Both the position numbers and the translations under genes were made by a program. From the NCBI RefSeq assembly GCF_000952685.1, contig NZ_JYHV01000003.1:1-51882 (forward strand): DNA of 51,882 nt, in the 5' to 3' direction. Below, in pieces: positions 35,845 to 44,234 of the stretch (position 1 is its first letter; each line of letters starts with the position of its first letter). This stretch comes from Stutzerimonas stutzeri (GTDB lineage Bacteria > Pseudomonadota > Gammaproteobacteria > Pseudomonadales > Pseudomonadaceae). Below the pieces are notes generated by a model. The model had not been told where the DNA came from and did not search any database. It saw only the letters and a list, made by a program, of their open reading frames with translations.

Positions 35845-37920
35845 TCAGACCTGGCCATATTGCTGGCCATGGCGCAGCCAGCGCTCCAGCAAAGGACTGA
35901 CATGCTGGGGCCAGTGTGCCAGTAAGGCTTGGGCTGCGTCGCGTACGGCGGGCAGCAGATCGGCATCGCGCATCAGATCGGCGACCTTGAACTGCAGCAG
36001 ACCGGTCTGCCGCGTGCCGAGCATTTCCCCGGGGCCGCGCAGTTCCAGATCCTTTTCCGCGATGATGAAGCCATCGCAGGTTTCACGCATGATTCCCAGC
36101 CGTTCGCGACCGATCTGCGAAAGTGGCGGGTGATAGAGCAGTACGCAATGGCTGGCGGCACTACCACGACCGACCCGGCCGCGCAGCTGATGTAGCTGCG
36201 CGAGCCCGAGGCGTTCGGGGTTCTCGATGATCATCAGGCTGGCGTTGGGCACGTCGACACCCACCTCGATCACCGTGGTCGCCACCAGCAGCTGCAGCCG
36301 CCCTTCCTTGAATTCAGCCATCACCGCGGCTTTCTCGGCCGGCTTCATGCGGCCGTGGATCAGCCCGACGTTGAGCCCGCCGAGCGCTGCCGAGAGATCT
36401 TCGAAGGTGGTTTCCGCGGCCTGGCAGGTCAACTCTTCGGACTCCTCGATCAGGGTGCAGACCCAGTAGGCCTGACGGCCTTCGTTGCAAGCCGAGCGCA
36501 CGCGCTCGATGACTTCCAGGCGGCGGCTATCGGCCACCAGCACGGTGTTCACCGGGGTGCGACCGGGCGGCAATTCGTCGAGGATCGAGGTGTCCAGATC
36601 GGCGTAGGCGCTCATCGCCAGCGTCCGCGGGATCGGCGTGGCCGTCATGATCAGCTGGTGCGGGCAGAGCCGGCCGTCGACGCCCTTGCGCCGCAGCGCC
36701 AGCCGCTGTTGCACGCCGAAGCGGTGCTGTTCGTCGATGATCACCAGGGCGAGACGCTTGAACTGCACTTCGTCCTGGAACAGCGCGTGGGTGCCGACCA
36801 CCATCGGGCAGCCCGTGGCAATGCGATCCAGCGCCGCGGTGCGCGCCTTGCCCTTGAGCTTGCCGGCCAGCCAGGCGACCTCGATTCCCAGTGGTTCGAG
36901 CCATTTGCAAAAGGTGATGAAATGCTGCTCGGCGAGAATCTCGGTCGGCGCCATCAGCGCCACCTGATAGCCGGCCTCCAGTGCCTGTAGGGCAGCCAAT
37001 GCGGCGACTACCGTCTTGCCGGCGCCGACATCGCCCTGTACCAGGCGCAGCATCGGTTCGTCCTGGGCGAGGTCATAGGCGATTTCGGCACCCACGCGTT
37101 GTTGGGCGCCGGTGGGCTGGAAACCGAGGTTTCGCAGGTAACGCTTAGGCAGCTCAAGCGCCACTGGCAGTGGCGGTGCGTGCTGGGCGCGGCTGCTTTC
37201 ACGCAGACGCTGCATCGAAAGCTGATGGGTCAGCAGTTCTTCGAAGGCCAGGCGATGCTGGGCCCAGTGACGGCCCTCGGCGAGTTCTTCGAGATCGGCG
37301 TCCGGCGGCGGCCGGTGCAGGTAGCGGATGGCTTCGTCCAGGGGCGCCAGCCGATAGTCACGCGCGAGTTCGTCTGGCAGCCAGTCGGGCAGGCTGTGCG
37401 GGCCGAGCCGCGCCAGTGCTTGCTGCGTGAGCTGACGGAGACGCTGCTGGGTCAGGCCCTCGGTGGTCGGATAGATGGGTGTAAGCGTCTGCTCCACAGC
37501 GACCGCTTCGCTGTCGCTGAGCGCGCGATATTCCGGGTGATAGATTTCCAGGCCCGAGGCGCCGGGACGGGCTTCGCCGTAACAGCGCAGCTGGGTGCCG
37601 CGTTTGAAACCTTCCTTCTGAGCCTGGCTGAAATGATAGAAGCGCAGGCTGAGGCTGCCGCTGCCGTCATGCAGGCGCACCAGCAGGCTGCGCCGCCGAC
37701 CCATGACTACATCGGCACCGGTGACCGTGCCTTCGACCACCGCATCCTGGCCGGGCCGCAACGCACCGATCGGGACGATACGGGTGCGGTCCTGGTAACG
37801 CAGCGGCAGGTGGAACAGCAGATCCTGCAAGGTTTCCAGACCGACCTTGGCGAGCTTTTCGGCCAATGCCGCGCCGACGCCCTTGAGTGCGGTGACCGGG
37901 ACGGCCGCGAGCTCGCTCAT
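35845..37920 (-). CDS. recG: ATP-dependent DNA helicase RecG
   Basis: Branch-migration helicase for stalled forks and recombination intermediates, 691 residues. An N-terminal OB/wedge domain (about 50-150) is followed by Walker A (QGDVGAGKT, about 293-301), motif II DEQH (IIDEQHRFGVQQR), motif III (MTATPIPRT) and motif VI (QLRGRVGRG). The family C-terminal segment (GPGEMLGTRQTGLLQFKVADL) is present. It begins 3 bases after the oxyR stop, so oxyR-recG form an operon as in P. aeruginosa. Confidence 0.96.
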   Translation of the reverse strand: MSELAAVPVTALKGVGAALAEKLAKVGLETLQDLLFHLPLRYQDRTRIVPIGALRPGQDAVVEGTVTGADVVMGRRRSLLVRLHDGSGSLSLRFYHFSQAQKEGFKRGTQLRCYGEARPGASGLEIYHPEYRALSDSEAVAVEQTLTPIYPTTEGLTQQRLRQLTQQALARLGPHSLPDWLPDELARDYRLAPLDEAIRYLHRPPPDADLEELAEGRHWAQHRLAFEELLTHQLSMQRLRESSRAQHAPPLPVALELPKRYLRNLGFQPTGAQQRVGAEIAYDLAQDEPMLRLVQGDVGAGKTVVAALAALQALEAGYQVALMAPTEILAEQHFITFCKWLEPLGIEVAWLAGKLKGKARTAALDRIATGCPMVVGTHALFQDEVQFKRLALVIIDEQHRFGVQQRLALRRKGVDGRLCPHQLIMTATPIPRTLAMSAYADLDTSILDELPPGRTPVNTVLVADSRRLEVIERVRSACNEGRQAYWVCTLIEESEELTCQAAETTFEDLSAALGGLNVGLIHGRMKPAEKAAVMAEFKEGRLQLLVATTVIEVGVDVPNASLMIIENPERLGLAQLHQLRGRVGRGSAASHCVLLYHPPLSQIGRERLGIMRETCDGFIIAEKDLELRGPGEMLGTRQTGLLQFKVADLMRDADLLPAVRDAAQALLAHWPQHVSPLLERWLRHGQQYGQV

Positions 37921-37923
37921 GGG

Positions 37924-38844
37924 TCAGGCGTTCGCGGCCGGCGGCTTGGCGACCGAGCACAGGCGAATGGAGTCGGCCAGTACCTCGATGGCCTTCGGCC
38001 GCGGGAAGCTGGCGCGCCAGGCAATCGCCACGGTACGGAACGGCACCGGCGCTGTCATCGGACGGATGTCCAGCACGCCGGGGGAGTAGTGATGGCTGTC
38101 GACCGCCGACAACGGCAGGATCGACACGCCGAGGCCGGAGGCGACCATGTGACGGATGGTTTCCAGCGACGAGGACTCCACGGTGGTATGGCTCGGCGCC
38201 TCGCCCTTGCGGGCGGTCGGGCAGGCTTCGAGCACCTGATCGCGGAAGCAGTGGCCTTCGCCGAGTAGCAGCAGACTCTTGTCGTTGAGCATCTCGGCGT
38301 CGATGGTTTCCTTCTTCGACCATGGGTGGTTGGCCGGCATCAGCACGTAGAAGGGCTCGTCATACAGCGGCAGCGTCAGCACGTCGGCTTCCTGGAATGG
38401 CAACGCGATGATGATCGCGTCCAGCTCGCCAGTGCGCAGCTTGTCGCGCAGGATGTGGGTGAAGTTTTCTTCGATGTACAGCGGCATGTCCGGCGCCACG
38501 CGATGCAGCTGCGGGATCAGATGCGGGAACATGTAAGGACCGACGGTGTAGATAGCGCCGACCTTGAGCGGCGCCGCCAGCTGATTCTTGCCGGCCTGGG
38601 CCAGCTCGCGGATGCTCTGTGCCTGCTCGAGTACCTTCTGCGCCTGAGTGACGATGCCTTCACCGACCGGGGTCAGCCGCACCGCGCTCTTGGTCCGCTC
38701 GAAGATCAGCACGCCGAGCTCGTCCTCGAGCTTCTTGACCCCCACCGAAAGCGTGGGCTGGCTGACATGGCACCGTTCGGCGGCGCGGCCAAAATGCTGT
38801 TCCTGGGCAAGCGTGACGATGTAGCGCAGTTCGGTCAGTGTCAT
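37924..38844 (-). CDS. oxyR: Hydrogen peroxide-sensing LysR-type regulator OxyR
   Basis: LysR-family regulator, 306 residues. N-terminal winged helix (LRYIVTLAQEQHFGRAAERC). The redox cysteines are at residues 199 and 208 (EGHCFRDQVLEAC), exactly the E. coli OxyR positions, so peroxide sensing should be intact. Targets usually include catalases and alkyl hydroperoxide reductases; katE lies in this window but is usually RpoS-controlled. It diverges from the epimerase gene across 168 bp. Confidence 0.96.
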   Translation of the reverse strand: MTLTELRYIVTLAQEQHFGRAAERCHVSQPTLSVGVKKLEDELGVLIFERTKSAVRLTPVGEGIVTQAQKVLEQAQSIRELAQAGKNQLAAPLKVGAIYTVGPYMFPHLIPQLHRVAPDMPLYIEENFTHILRDKLRTGELDAIIIALPFQEADVLTLPLYDEPFYVLMPANHPWSKKETIDAEMLNDKSLLLLGEGHCFRDQVLEACPTARKGEAPSHTTVESSSLETIRHMVASGLGVSILPLSAVDSHHYSPGVLDIRPMTAPVPFRTVAIAWRASFPRPKAIEVLADSIRLCSVAKPPAANA

Positions 38845-39012
38845 AGCGAGTTTCCATCAGAGTGCTGGCTAGCATAGCCTTTGCTCGGGTTCGAACCAAC
38901 TATGCCCGACCCGTTCATCGTTGGCTGATCAGCGGCAAATTTCATGTGGCAGCGGTACACTTCTGCAAGGCGGGCCGATCAAGTGGTCCGCAACGGTTAC
39001 GGAGCAACCGCC

Positions 39013-39873
39013 ATGGCTATTCGTCCTTCTGTAATGATCGCCGGCTGCGGCGATGTCGGTATCCGCCTCGGATTGCAGCTGAGCCGAGCGGGCTGGACGG
39101 TCTATGGCCTGCGCCGCCAGGCAGCCGGCCTGCCGGTGCCGATCCTGCCGGTCAAGGGCGATCTGTCGGCCAGCGCGGTACCGCGCAGCTGGCCCAACGG
39201 TACGCTGGACTATCTGGTGTACGCCGCATCGGCCAGCCAGCATGACGAGGCGGGATACCGGGCCGCCTATGTCGACGGCTTGCGTAATGTGCTCGGCTGG
39301 CTGCAGCAGCGCGGCCAGCGACCCAAACGGCTGTTCTTTGTCTCCAGCACCGGCGTCTATGCCCAGAGCAGCGGTGAATGGATCGATGAAACCTCTCCCA
39401 CCGAGCCCGCCGGTTATACCGGCCAGGTCATGCTCGAAGCCGAGCGGCTGGCACTGGATTGTGGCATTCCGGCGACCCGAGTGCGCATGGCCGGGCTTTA
39501 CGATCCCGCTCGTCCCTGGATGCAGAATCAGGTCCGTGCCGGGCTGCGGGTCGACCGCGAGCCACCGCAGTACAGCAACCGCGTGCACCGTGACGACGCC
39601 GCGGCGCTGCTGGCCTGCCTGCTGCAGACCGATCTGAACGGCGGCGACCTGGAAGATTGCTATCTTGGGGTCGATGATGATCCGGCGCCGCTGCACGAAG
39701 TCATCGACTGGCTGCGCGAGCGACTCGGGGTCACCCATTGGGCCGAGCAGGCGATGACGCGTCGCGCCGGTAGCAAGCGTTGCAGCAATGCTCGTGCCCG
39801 CGCGTTGGGCTGGGTGCCGCAATATTCGAGCTATCGCAACGGCTACGCTTCCATCCGGCCCGGCAAAAACTGA
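39013..39873 (+). CDS. NAD(P)-dependent epimerase/dehydratase-like SDR protein
   Basis: A 286-residue extended short-chain dehydrogenase fold similar to YeeZ. N-terminal dinucleotide motif VMIAGCGDVGIRLGLQ, the SSTGVY segment with catalytic-type Ser/Tyr region, RVHRDDAAALLACLL, and a conserved C-terminal KRCSNARARALGWVPQYSSYRNGY. ATG 39013 with GGAG 9 bases upstream; the frame extends to 38944. The substrate is unknown; it diverges from oxyR. Confidence 0.85.
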   Translation: MAIRPSVMIAGCGDVGIRLGLQLSRAGWTVYGLRRQAAGLPVPILPVKGDLSASAVPRSWPNGTLDYLVYAASASQHDEAGYRAAYVDGLRNVLGWLQQRGQRPKRLFFVSSTGVYAQSSGEWIDETSPTEPAGYTGQVMLEAERLALDCGIPATRVRMAGLYDPARPWMQNQVRAGLRVDREPPQYSNRVHRDDAAALLACLLQTDLNGGDLEDCYLGVDDDPAPLHEVIDWLRERLGVTHWAEQAMTRRAGSKRCSNARARALGWVPQYSSYRNGYASIRPGKN

Positions 39874-40176
39874 TCCACACGGCTGCAGCCGCTACAGCGG
39901 CTCGCGCCGCCTACGCACCCCGTCGAGCCGACCCTTTCGCGCGCCGAGCACAAGCGTGCGAAGCGTCGCGTGACGACAGTCCGTCGGTGACTACGCCGTC
40001 ACGGCCATATTCCGGCAACTCTGCCGCAGCCGCGCTTACTAAAAATCTGATAGCACGCGCGCCGTAGCCTGCCGCATGGCAGCAATCGGGACAGGAGCAG
40101 CTGCCGCCCAAGCGGCGATCGATCAGGAAGAACCACCACGGCGGCGTTTCCGAACACCGAACCAGGAGATTTTTCC
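39874..40176. other. 303-bp intergenic region before the zinc dehydrogenase gene
   Basis: Several short GC-rich inverted repeats are visible (AGCCGC-TACA-GCGGCT near 39887-39903, and GTGACTACGCCGTCAC near 39988-40003) but no T tract. AGGAG lies 8 bases before the downstream ATG. No gene or RNA was recognised. Confidence 0.5.
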
Positions 40177-41349
40177 ATGAGAGCTCTTCGCTGGCATGGC
40201 AAGCACGACATTCGCTGCGACAACCACGTCCCGGACCCCGCCATCGAGGATCCGCGCGACGCCATCATCAAGGTCAGTTCCTGCGCCATCTGCGGCTCAG
40301 ACCTGCATCTGTACGACGGCTTCATGCCCGGCATGCAGCACGGCGACATCATGGGCCACGAGTTCATGGGCGAGGTGATGGAGGTTGGCTCGGCGAACAA
40401 GAAGCTCAAGGTCGGCGACCGCGTGGTGGTGCCCTTCACCATCGTCTGCGGTGAATGCGACCAGTGCCGGCGCGGCAATTTTTCCGTCTGTGAGCGCACC
40501 AACCGCAACAAGGATGTGGCCGACAAGGTCTTCGGTCACACCACCGCCGGGCTCTACGGCTATACCCATCTCACCGGCGGTTACGCGGGCGGCCAGGCCG
40601 AATACGTGCGAGTGCCCTACGCTGACGTCGGCCCGGTGGTGATTCCCGACGGGATGACTGACGAGCAGGTGCTGTTCCTTGGTGACATCCTGCCCACCGG
40701 CTGGCAGGCGGCCGCCCAATGTGACATTCAGCCCACCGACACCGTAGCCGTCTGGGGCGCCGGCCCGGTCGGCCAGTTCGCCATCCGCAGCGCGGTCATG
40801 ATGGGCGCCGAGCAGGTCATCTGCATCGACAACGTGCCCGAGCGGCTGTCCATGGCTCGCGCCGGTGGCGCTATCACCATCAACTTCGACGAAGAAAGCG
40901 TGCTCGAGCGGCTCAAAGAGCTGACCCGCGGCAAGGGCCCGGAGAAGTGCATCGACTCGGTGGGCATGGAGGCGCACGCGGCGCGTTCGATCGATTCGAT
41001 GTACGACCGCGCCAAGCAGGCGCTGATGCTCGAGAGCGACCGGCCGCACGTGCTGCGGGAAATGATCTACGTCTGCCGCCCGGCCGGGATCATCTCGATT
41101 CCCGGCGTCTACGGCGGGCTGATCGACAAGATCCCGTTCGGTGCCGCGATGAACAAGGGTCTGACCTTCCGCATGGGCCAGACCCACGTCAACCGCTGGA
41201 CCGACGACCTGCTCAGGCGCATCCAGGAGGGCCAGATCGACCCGAGCTTCGTTATCACCCACAGCGTCAGCCTCGAGCAGGGGCCAGAGATGTACAAGAC
41301 CTTCCGCGACAAGCATGACGGCTGTATCAAAGTGGTTCTCAAACCCTAA
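40177..41349 (+). CDS. Zinc-dependent alcohol dehydrogenase, formaldehyde dehydrogenase-like
   Basis: Medium-chain dehydrogenase, 390 residues, of the formaldehyde-dehydrogenase-like group. Catalytic zinc region [14 protein letters not shown] and GHEFMGEV (about 35-68); the structural zinc cysteines [16 protein letters not shown] (about 91-106); Rossmann motif [13 protein letters not shown] (about 191-203); family tail [15 protein letters not shown]. The long insertions match enzymes described as glutathione-independent formaldehyde dehydrogenase, but other alcohols or aldehydes are possible. It is followed 71 bases later by a small membrane protein likely in the same transcript. Confidence 0.88.
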   Translation: MRALRWHGKHDIRCDNHVPDPAIEDPRDAIIKVSSCAICGSDLHLYDGFMPGMQHGDIMGHEFMGEVMEVGSANKKLKVGDRVVVPFTIVCGECDQCRRGNFSVCERTNRNKDVADKVFGHTTAGLYGYTHLTGGYAGGQAEYVRVPYADVGPVVIPDGMTDEQVLFLGDILPTGWQAAAQCDIQPTDTVAVWGAGPVGQFAIRSAVMMGAEQVICIDNVPERLSMARAGGAITINFDEESVLERLKELTRGKGPEKCIDSVGMEAHAARSIDSMYDRAKQALMLESDRPHVLREMIYVCRPAGIISIPGVYGGLIDKIPFGAAMNKGLTFRMGQTHVNRWTDDLLRRIQEGQIDPSFVITHSVSLEQGPEMYKTFRDKHDGCIKVVLKP

Positions 41350-41420
41350 GGGCCGGGCCTCGCGTCTCGCTAGCGGGACGTGGTCGGCTGCTTCTCCAAG
41401 CCCCGAGGAGGGACTGATTC

Positions 41421-41945
41421 ATGAGCGTTCCACATCGTGTCACCCATACCAACCATTCCGCCCGCACGCTGGCCCGTGGCCTCGGCTGGTTCAGTATCGG
41501 GCTGGGTCTGGCCGAAGTGCTGATGCCCGGCAAGCTGGCACGCTTTCTCGGCGTGCCCGGCAACGAGGGGCTGATCCGTGCCTGTGGTGCGAGAGAAATC
41601 GCCAACGGCGTCGGCCTGCTGCTCGCCGACGATCCCAAGCCCTGGATCTACGGCCGCATCGGCGGTGATGCGCTGGATCTAGTCGGTCTGGGCTTGAGCA
41701 TCGAGAACGGCACCGAGCAGGTCAACGCAGCCATCGCCGCCGGTGCTGTGGCCGGCATCACCGCGCTGGATGTGTCCTGCGCGCGTGGTTTGGCCAGCGA
41801 AAGTGAGCCCGTTGTCGAATGGGATTACAGCGACCGCAGCGGTTTTCCCCAGTCGCCGGACGCCATGCGTGGGCGCGTCGAGGCGGAGTTTGCCGCGGCG
41901 CGGGCGGAGCCGAATGGGTATAGGCCCTCGACGATGGTGCATTAG
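41421..41945 (+). CDS. Small putative membrane protein downstream of the zinc dehydrogenase
   Basis: A 174-residue protein with two or three weakly hydrophobic segments (GLGWFSIGLGLAEVLMPG near 20-37, GGDALDLVGLGLS near 80-92, AAIAAGAVAGITALDV near 101-116). It resembles the membrane half of polyketide-cyclase/dehydrase-type proteins that often accompany such dehydrogenases, but the SRPBCC domain is absent. GGAGGG lies upstream of the ATG. Function unknown. Confidence 0.7.
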   Translation: MSVPHRVTHTNHSARTLARGLGWFSIGLGLAEVLMPGKLARFLGVPGNEGLIRACGAREIANGVGLLLADDPKPWIYGRIGGDALDLVGLGLSIENGTEQVNAAIAAGAVAGITALDVSCARGLASESEPVVEWDYSDRSGFPQSPDAMRGRVEAEFAAARAEPNGYRPSTMVH

Positions 41946-42272
41946 GGGGGCAGGGCGCGAAGCGCTGCTGCTGGTCGACGGGTGTTGCGGGCCTGTGTCC
42001 GAGTCGCTTGATGGCCTGGTTTCGCCCAGCAGGGCGAAACCAGTGCCCCAGCCAGCTCCGCCATCGGGCCCTGGGCTCGGAAGTCAAAGTCCAAAAGCTT
42101 CGCGGTCAAGACCGCTCCCACAAAGCGCAATGTGCAGACGCAGGCGTTTTTGCTTAGTTTTTAGCACTGAAAAAGCAACTCGCCCCGAACAATGCGATAA
42201 GCAATTTTTTGCTAAGGTCTGCAGCCCGCCCCCGTACCGCTACCCCTGGCGGTCGTCACCCGATGAGAATCC
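41946..42272. other. 327-bp intergenic region with repeat and AT-rich stretch
   Basis: It contains the composite two-hairpin repeat (42018-42121) and then a stretch of unusually low GC (about 42145-42215) with AGCAA-TTTT-TTGCT that probably holds the promoter of the AEC transporter gene. Short frames over the repeat are repeat-encoded and not credible genes. Confidence 0.55.
42018..42121 (-). repeat. Composite REP-like element, copy 1
   Basis: Read on the minus strand: GTGGGAGCGGTCTTGACCGC (hairpin A, GCGGTC/GACCGC), about 60 variable bases, then GGTTTCGCCC-TGCT-GGGCGAAACC-type hairpin B (10-bp perfect stem, 42018-42027 with 42032-42041). The distance from the GTGGG start to hairpin B is 80 bases, exactly as in copy 2 at 51783. 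Typical of REP/REPIN-like dispersed repeats in the stutzeri group. Confidence 0.75.
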
Positions 42273-43205
42273 ATGTCCGCCGTCGTCAACGTCGTCCTTC
42301 CTGTCTTCGCCCTGATTTTCCTGGGATACCTGTGCCGCCGCACCGGTCGCATGGGTCCGACGGGCGCCTCCGAGCTCAACCGTTTCGTGGTCTGGCTAGG
42401 GCTCCCCGCTCTGCTGTTCAGCGTGGTCGCCAATTCAACTTGGGAGCAGCTCTGGCAGCCGGGCTTTATCACGGCGTTCTCGGTGGGCTGTCTTGGCGTG
42501 TTCGGCTTCACGCTTGGCTATCGGTTGTTGCAGAAACAACCCTTGGCCGACGCCAGTCTCGATGCGTTGGGCGCTTCCTATGCCAATACCGGCTATATCG
42601 GCATTCCGCTGTGCATGCTGGTGCTGGGCGACGAAGCGCTGCAGCCGGCGATGGTGGCGTCGATCATCGTCGTCTGCGTGTTGTTCGCTATCGCACTGGC
42701 CTGCGTGGAAACCGGGTTGCATGCCGGCCAGGGTTTCAGCCGCACGCTGGGCAAGGTTAGCGGCGCGCTATTGCGCAACCCCTTGGTGGTGGCGCCGTTG
42801 CTCGGAGGCGCATGGGCTGCGAGCGGAATGGATCTGCCGGTGCCCCTGGCGACACTGCTGAAATTGCTCGGTGCGGCGGCGGCGCCGTGCGCGCTGGTGT
42901 CGCTGGGACTGTTTCTCGCCCAACCGCAGCCCGGCGGCAAGGTCGCGGGCGTCTGGCCGCTGGTGGCATTGAAACTGGTGGTACAACCGCTGATCACTTG
43001 GTATCTGGCGTTCCAGGTTTTCCAACTGCCGACGCTTTGGGCCTACTCGGCGCTGCTGCTGAGCGCGCTGCCCACCGGTACCGGGCCCTACATGCTCGCC
43101 GAGTTCTATGGCCGCGAGGCCTCGCGGGTCTCGCGCGTGGTGCTGTATTCCACGTTGGGCTCGCTGCTGACCTTGTCAGCGTGTCTGGTTCTGTTGCCGG
43201 CATAG
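42273..43205 (+). CDS. AEC family transporter
   Basis: A 310-residue polytopic membrane protein of the auxin efflux carrier family with about ten hydrophobic segments. It shows the family GASYANTGYIGIPL motif (about 97-110) and the C-terminal LLSALPTGTGPYMLAEFYG motif (about 263-281). Substrate unknown; bacterial members often export small organic acids such as malonate. Single gene. Confidence 0.88.
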   Translation: MSAVVNVVLPVFALIFLGYLCRRTGRMGPTGASELNRFVVWLGLPALLFSVVANSTWEQLWQPGFITAFSVGCLGVFGFTLGYRLLQKQPLADASLDALGASYANTGYIGIPLCMLVLGDEALQPAMVASIIVVCVLFAIALACVETGLHAGQGFSRTLGKVSGALLRNPLVVAPLLGGAWAASGMDLPVPLATLLKLLGAAAAPCALVSLGLFLAQPQPGGKVAGVWPLVALKLVVQPLITWYLAFQVFQLPTLWAYSALLLSALPTGTGPYMLAEFYGREASRVSRVVLYSTLGSLLTLSACLVLLPA

Positions 43206-43261
43206 CGTGGAATCGCGAAGCATTTTTCCACTCGGTGACTGGCAAGGCGCCGCACGCCGGC

Positions 43262-44209
43262 TCAATCAGCCGGCCGAGTCACTTCCAGCACGACCGCGGC
43301 GATCCGCTCGCACTCGGTATAGGCGCCATCGAGCAGCTCTTCACCGAACACATCCGGGTCGACTTCCCGGTAGTTCCACTGCAACCCGCGCCCTTCCAGA
43401 CGTTGGCGGATTTCGTTGAGGAAGGGGTCCTGGCTGCCCGGCATCGCCACGCCGGTATAGAGCAGCAAAGTACCGCGGGGCGCGAGGCGCTCCAGGGCAC
43501 TATCGAAAATCGCCAGTGACAGGCCCGCGCCCAACGGACCGCCACCGTGACGATAGGCCCGTTCTTTCGGGTCGACCAGATAAGGCGGGTTGGCCAGGAT
43601 CAGATCGAACTCGCCTTCGACGTCGCTGAGCAGGTCGCTATGCCGAGCCGTCAGGTTGTCAGCCCCGGCCAGCGTCGCGTTGACCTGGGTCAGGCGCAAA
43701 GCTTCGGGGTTGATGTCCACCGCCACCACCTCGGCCTGCGGCCGCGCCAGCGCGGTGAGAATGGCACCGGCGCCAGAGCCGCAACCGATGTCCACCGCGC
43801 GGCTGATGCTGCCTTTGTGGTTGTTCAGGTGCGCCAGGATGGCGTTGGCGAAACGGTAGGTGTCCGGTCCAAAAAACACCGCGTCCGGCGCATCGGTGGG
43901 GTGCGCCGAATGCACGAACAGCTGACCGTCGAGACTCGACAGGCGCACCCGGCTGCGCCAGCGCGAGCCGCAGGGTTCTAGCACGCCGGCCTGGTCCATC
44001 AGGCTGAACAGCGCCGGTGGCAGCAGCTCGTGCTGGAACGGCCGGGTCCAGCCGAACACCCCGGTCAGGTCCTTGGCCAGGGCATTCTCGATGCGTTGAT
44101 TGACCCGCTCGTGGGTCAGCGGGGTAGGGGTGATGAAATGATAGCCGCGCTCACGCAGCGCCTGAGCCAGGTGCAGCAGCGCGCGGTCCCGTGCGTTTTC
44201 CAAGATCAT
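43262..44209 (-). CDS. Class I SAM-dependent methyltransferase with NPPY motif
   Basis: A 315-residue protein with an N-terminal extension (about 1-115), then a Rossmann methyltransferase domain: motif I VDIGCGSGAG (139-148), acidic EVVAVDINPEA, and catalytic NPPY (207-210) followed by YRHGGGPLGAGLSL. NPPY enzymes (PrmC, RsmC, RlmG types) methylate planar nitrogen in proteins, rRNA or small molecules. AGGGAAT precedes the ATG at 44209. It begins 25 bases after the preceding haem-oxygenase-like gene and is likely cotranscribed. Substrate unknown. Confidence 0.82.
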   Translation of the reverse strand: MILENARDRALLHLAQALRERGYHFITPTPLTHERVNQRIENALAKDLTGVFGWTRPFQHELLPPALFSLMDQAGVLEPCGSRWRSRVRLSSLDGQLFVHSAHPTDAPDAVFFGPDTYRFANAILAHLNNHKGSISRAVDIGCGSGAGAILTALARPQAEVVAVDINPEALRLTQVNATLAGADNLTARHSDLLSDVEGEFDLILANPPYLVDPKERAYRHGGGPLGAGLSLAIFDSALERLAPRGTLLLYTGVAMPGSQDPFLNEIRQRLEGRGLQWNYREVDPDVFGEELLDGAYTECERIAAVVLEVTRPAD

Positions 44210-44234
44210 GTGATTCCCTGGCGAGGTTTCGCCT

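Noticed and set aside
38845..39012. OxyR autoregulatory site (ATAG and CTAT half-sites near 38873-38903)
   Set aside because: The tetranucleotides are present but the spacing does not fit the ATAG-N7-CTAT-N7 consensus.
39874..40176. Tandem GC-rich inverted repeats as a REP or RNA element
   Set aside because: The repeats differ from each other and from the composite repeat and have no terminator, so no element could be defined.
41758..42130. Short frames over the intergenic region before the AEC gene
   Set aside because: They read through the composite repeat and the end of the upstream gene; repeat-encoded translations are not genes.
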